Part shown: positions 4,744 through 6,889 of the stretch, piece after piece
Numbering within the stretch: the first letter of the stretch is position 1
How the letters are laid out: each line of letters starts with the position of its first letter
From: Campylobacteraceae bacterium
Lineage (GTDB): Bacteria; Campylobacterota; Campylobacteria; Campylobacterales; Sulfurovaceae
Length of the DNA: 6,889 nucleotides
Direction: 5' to 3'
Assembly (NCBI GenBank): GCA_027079365.1
Contig: JALWVW010000093.1
Location: 1 to 6,889, forward strand
Position numbers and translations under genes: made by a program
The notes under the pieces: generated by a model
The model's database searches: none
The model's input: only the letters and a program-made list of their open reading frames with translations
What the model was told of the DNA's origin: nothing

Positions 4744-5259
4744 ATGGCAACAGTAACATTTAAAAAAGACACAGTATGTAACCTAGCAGGTACAGAGATC
4801 AATGTAGGTGATACAGCCCCGGTAGTCACAGTAGTAAACTGTGATCCAATGCTTCAAAATGAGCAGGTAGGTGGAGAGGGTAAAGTACAACTTCTCATAG
4901 CGGTACCTTCACTAGATACAGGCACATGCGATGCGGAGACTAGAAGATTCAACCAAGAAGCAGCAGAGCTGGATGGCGTAGAGGTCATCACTGTTTCCAT
5001 GGACCTTCCCTTCGCAGCAGCCAGATGGTGTGGTGCAGCTGGCATCGACAATATCAAAGTATGCTCAGACTTTAGAAACAAAGACTTCGCCAACGCTTAT
5101 GGTGTGCTTTTGGCGGACGGGCCTCTTGCTGGTATTTTGGCAAGAGTTATCTTCGTCGTTGGAAAAGATGGCAAAGTTGCTTACAAGCAAGTGGTTCCTG
5201 AGATTACAGATGAGCCTAACTATGAAGAGGCTATCGCAGCAGCAAAAGCAGCACTCTAG
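4744..5259 (+). CDS. tpx: Thiol peroxidase Tpx (atypical 2-Cys peroxiredoxin)
   Basis: Tpx reduces hydrogen peroxide and, preferentially in characterised members, alkyl hydroperoxides, using thioredoxin as reductant. In bacteria it acts in the cytoplasm or periplasm; no signal peptide is seen, so cytoplasm here. The 171-aa length is typical. The motif V-P-S-L-D-T-G-T-C-D-A-E-T-R-R-F-N (54-70) carries the peroxidatic Cys62. Cys96 in R-W-C-G-A matches the resolving cysteine of E. coli Tpx (Cys95), and Arg134 in G-I-L-A-R matches the conserved active-site arginine. Family members usually read D-T-P-V-C, so Gly-Thr at 60-61 is a variant. Three further cysteines (12, 33, 107) are present. The start has AAGGA six bases upstream. 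It is monocistronic: its own promoter is upstream and an intrinsic terminator directly follows the stop. Confidence 0.95.
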   Translation: MATVTFKKDTVCNLAGTEINVGDTAPVVTVVNCDPMLQNEQVGGEGKVQLLIAVPSLDTGTCDAETRRFNQEAAELDGVEVITVSMDLPFAAARWCGAAGIDNIKVCSDFRNKDFANAYGVLLADGPLAGILARVIFVVGKDGKVAYKQVVPEITDEPNYEEAIAAAKAAL

Positions 5260-5264
5260 GCCCC

Positions 5265-5288
5265 CAAGGCCCTCTTTAGGGGGTTTTG
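5265..5288 (+). terminator. Intrinsic terminator of tpx
   Basis: Starting 5 bp after the tpx TAG, CAAGGCCCTC (5265-5274) folds on GGGGGTTTTG (5279-5288) with a TTTA loop, giving a 10-bp stem that includes G-U pairs. The run of T (5284-5287) lies in the 3' arm and outer base pairs. An alternative pairing of CCCCC (5261-5265) with GGGGG (5279-5283) is also followed by TTTT. Either form is a credible Rho-independent terminator. Confidence 0.8.
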
Positions 5289-5333
5289 ACTTATCCTGCA
5301 CTTTCTCCTTATCACTTCTCTATTAATACTCTT

Positions 5334-5339
5334 TAATAT
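5334..5339 (+). promoter_or_regulatory. Putative -10 box of the L,D-transpeptidase gene
   Basis: TAATAT lies 44 bp upstream of the chosen ATG (5384) and after the tpx terminator. It is the best -10-like hexamer in an AT-rich stretch with no -35. Several overlapping AT hexamers nearby (for example TATTAA at 5321-5326) make the exact choice uncertain. Confidence 0.35.
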
Positions 5340-5383
5340 AAACTATGTTACACTCACCAAAATCTATTTCCAAGGATAAAACC

Positions 5384-5956
5384 ATGCACAAAACAAGTCT
5401 CTTGACTGCCACAACTGCAGCATTATTGCTCTCCGGCTGTAGTCTCTTTGGCCCAAGTCAGCCCTCAGGCACCAGAGGGGGCAGCTATCCTACCTCTGGA
5501 TGTGCACAACCTATGAGCAGTATCACAGCTGACAAAATCATCGTAGACAAATCTGACAGGAAGATGTATCTCTATCGCAACGGTTCTCTGCTTGGCAGTA
5601 TGTCGGTCTCTTTGGGTGCCAATGACTATCAAGGCACCAAAGTAAAAGCAGGGGACAAAAGAACCCCCATCGGTACCTATACCATCTTGAATAAGCGTTG
5701 TCACTCAGTTAAATATATGGCCATGACCATCTCCTACCCCAATGCTGCCGATCGCGCTAAAGCAGCTGCCAAAGGTGTCAATCCAGGCAGCCTCATTACC
5801 ATTCATGGGCAGCCTCACTGGAACAGAGACGGGCATGGTGACAGCTATACGCTTTCCAAAGACTGGACAGACGGCTGTATTGCTCTGACCAACAGTGGTA
5901 TACGCAAGCTCTGGTCGATGGTCAAAGTAGGCACACCGATCACTCTTCGTCCCTAG
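5384..5956 (+). CDS. L,D-transpeptidase (YkuD domain) lipoprotein
   Basis: YkuD-domain L,D-transpeptidases act outside the inner membrane on peptidoglycan stem peptides, forming 3-3 crosslinks, attaching proteins or trimming peptides. I start at 5384 (190 aa) rather than the in-frame ATG at 5345. AAGGA lies seven bases before 5384, and from there the protein opens with a clean lipoprotein signal: M-H-K-T, a hydrophobic run, then lipobox L-S-G-C with Cys19 and Ser at +2, suggesting the outer membrane. A short Gly/Ser/Pro linker follows. The YkuD domain covers about 51-188, opening K-I-I-V-D-K-S-D-R-K-M-Y-L-Y. The active-site H-G is at His141-Gly142, and the nucleophile motif is T-D-G-C-I-A-L (Cys165) instead of the common S-H-G-C. 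The sequence K-A-G-D-K-R-T-P-I-G-T-Y is typical. The substrate reaction cannot be told from sequence. A small unknown gene follows 3 bp later. Confidence 0.88.
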   Translation: MHKTSLLTATTAALLLSGCSLFGPSQPSGTRGGSYPTSGCAQPMSSITADKIIVDKSDRKMYLYRNGSLLGSMSVSLGANDYQGTKVKAGDKRTPIGTYTILNKRCHSVKYMAMTISYPNAADRAKAAAKGVNPGSLITIHGQPHWNRDGHGDSYTLSKDWTDGCIALTNSGIRKLWSMVKVGTPITLRP

Positions 5957-5959
5957 CCT

Positions 5960-6340
5960 ATGAGTCGCTATACCCCCAAACAGATCGAAAAGTATCAGCG
6001 GCAGAAATATATTACTTTTCTGGAGAAGATCAGCAAAAACCTTTTTCGTCTTCTCCGTGATGAAAAAACCACTGCAGCACAGTTCAGTAGCACATTTGAT
6101 ACGCTGATGCAAAAGCTAGGGGAGCTGGAGTCCATTCGTTTGGACTCAGAGTATCTCCAAGAGATCAAAAACTACATAGACAGACTCTATCTCCAGACCA
6201 CCACACTCACCGACAAGCAGTTTGAAGATATCAGAACCGCCGAGATGAGCAACCTTAACCGGCTGCAAAAGCTCAAAAAGCGTACCTCTTACAAAAAAGA
6301 CAAACATCGACACGGAGAGCGGGATCAGGATTGGGGCTAA
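5960..6340 (+). CDS. Small basic helical protein of unknown function
   Basis: I do not recognise this 126-aa protein. It is rich in Lys, Arg, Glu, Gln and Leu, contains no cysteine, no signal peptide and no membrane segment, and ends in a strongly basic, His-containing tail (about 105-123). Heptad-like spacing of Leu/Ile in 16-32 and 50-105 suggests long helices or a coiled coil. The ATG lies 3 bp after the L,D-transpeptidase stop without a clear Shine-Dalgarno, so expression is probably by translational coupling in the same operon. The preceding gene acts in the envelope, but nothing in this protein places it there. The basic tail could equally bind nucleic acid. It is counted as real because it fills the space between two good genes without overlap, in the same strand as its neighbour, and ends 9 bp before the convergent murB stop. 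Confidence 0.65.
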   Translation: MSRYTPKQIEKYQRQKYITFLEKISKNLFRLLRDEKTTAAQFSSTFDTLMQKLGELESIRLDSEYLQEIKNYIDRLYLQTTTLTDKQFEDIRTAEMSNLNRLQKLKKRTSYKKDKHRHGERDQDWG

Positions 6341-6349
6341 AGGGCAGCT

Positions 6350-6889
6350 TTAAAGAATTTTTATCTCCTCTTCCAGTCTGATGCCAAATTCTGCCAATAC
6401 TCTCTCTTTTGCCAGTGCTATCAATGCGATGGCATCTTCATAGTTCCCTCTCCCCAGATTGACCAGAAAGTTTGCATGTACTTCACTCCATGCCATATCC
6501 CCTATCTGGTAGCCCTTGAGTCCTATGGCATCGATGAGTCTACCTGCGGCATCTCCCTCTGGATTCTTGAAAGCTGAGCCAGCAGAGGGATCATGAGGCT
6601 GATTGGCACGGAGGGCTCTGAGTTCTTCATTGAGTGCCTGCGAATAACCTCTGCGTATCTCAAATCTAGCAGCAGTAGCGATACCTCCCAGATCAGCAAA
6701 GCGGTACCCATGTGGAATCTCCTCCTTGGGTACCCATGTACCATCAATCTCGATGCTTTGGAGAATATCAAATATCTCATACTGTTTGACCCCCGCATTC
6801 ATCGCCAGCATCCCTCCCAGCGTACCTGGTAGCTTGGCACAAAACTCAAAACCTGCGATATCATGCTTTTTGGCATAGGAGATGATCCG
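6350..6889 (-). CDS. murB: UDP-N-acetylenolpyruvoylglucosamine reductase MurB, C-terminal part (partial)
   Basis: MurB is the FAD- and NADPH-dependent enzyme that reduces UDP-GlcNAc-enolpyruvate to UDP-MurNAc, the second committed step of peptidoglycan precursor synthesis in the cytoplasm. The frame is open to the window edge, giving 179 residues; the N-terminal FAD-binding start is missing. Visible signatures are L-P-G-T-L-G-G-M-L-A-M-N-A-G (fragment residues 20-33), G-Y-R (61-63, likely the catalytic arginine), G-S-A-F-K-N-P (104-110) with Ser105 as the likely proton donor, H-A-N-F-L-V-N (138-144), and the C-terminal G-I-R-L-E-E-E-I that supplies the catalytic glutamate. An internal ATG at 6811 is not the start, since conserved sequence precedes it. 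It is convergent with the 5960-6340 gene, with 9 bp between their stops. Confidence 0.95.
   Translation of the reverse strand, partial: RIISYAKKHDIAGFEFCAKLPGTLGGMLAMNAGVKQYEIFDILQSIEIDGTWVPKEEIPHGYRFADLGGIATAARFEIRRGYSQALNEELRALRANQPHDPSAGSAFKNPEGDAAGRLIDAIGLKGYQIGDMAWSEVHANFLVNLGRGNYEDAIALIALAKERVLAEFGIRLEEEIKIL

Noticed and set aside
5345..5383. Upstream in-frame ATG at 5345 as start of the L,D-transpeptidase
   Set aside because: It has no ribosome binding site and would put 13 polar residues before the lipoprotein signal; the ATG at 5384 has AAGGA at the right distance and a normal signal peptide.
6333..6366. Possible terminator between the 5960-6340 gene and murB (TAAAG, GGCAG loop, CTTTA)
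   Set aside because: Only a 5-bp, mostly A-T stem, with the T-run displaced downstream; too weak to call.
1..6889. CRISPR array, insertion sequence, phage or defence genes
   Set aside because: No regularly spaced repeats with unique spacers, no transposase or inverted terminal repeats, and all substantial genes are chromosomal housekeeping or conserved hypothetical types.

Overview
The window reads as a dense stretch of a Campylobacterota (Epsilonproteobacteria) chromosome, probably from a Sulfurovum/Sulfurimonas-like free-living or vent-type lineage. This rests on a DUF493 protein of the Helicobacter HP0495 type, a stand-alone ccoG preceded by a resolvase-like gene, a Campylobacterota-type uncharacterised 130-aa protein, AAGGA-type ribosome binding sites, and AT-rich promoters with clear -10 boxes but no obvious -35. 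Taxonomy is inferred from remembered family resemblance, not from a search.

Layout. At 1-182 (+) is the C-terminal end of a PqiA-type membrane protein. Convergent to it, 185-1801 (-) is a tight three-gene operon, transcribed moaC, then a DUF493 gene, then an EamA/DMT-type transporter. The genes are linked by a 20-bp overlap and a TAGTG stop/start overlap. The divergent intergenic region 1802-2001 holds an extended -10 promoter for moaC and two pairs of helically phased direct repeats. It leads into a (+) operon: a resolvase-fold protein whose expected catalytic serine and arginines appear to be replaced (2002-2655), then ccoG (2673-4115). ccoG encodes the polyferredoxin-like copper reductase used in cbb3 cytochrome oxidase assembly.

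At 4116-4231 there is no gene, only two hairpins. A (-) gene of unknown function (4232-4624) is divergent from tpx, a thiol peroxidase (4744-5259), which has its own promoter and an intrinsic terminator. Next come a lipoprotein L,D-transpeptidase (5384-5956) and, 3 bp later, a small basic helical protein of unknown function (5960-6340). Convergent to these is the C-terminal part of murB (6350-6889, -), cut by the window edge.

Functional themes are respiration under low oxygen (ccoG), peroxide defence (tpx), molybdenum cofactor synthesis (moaC), and cell-wall building and remodelling (murB, L,D-transpeptidase). No mobile element, CRISPR array, rRNA or tRNA was seen. The strongest candidate for an under-described system is the apparently recombination-dead serine-recombinase-like protein upstream of ccoG, together with the phased repeats that overlap its likely promoter: a plausible repurposing of a recombinase fold as a transcription regulator.
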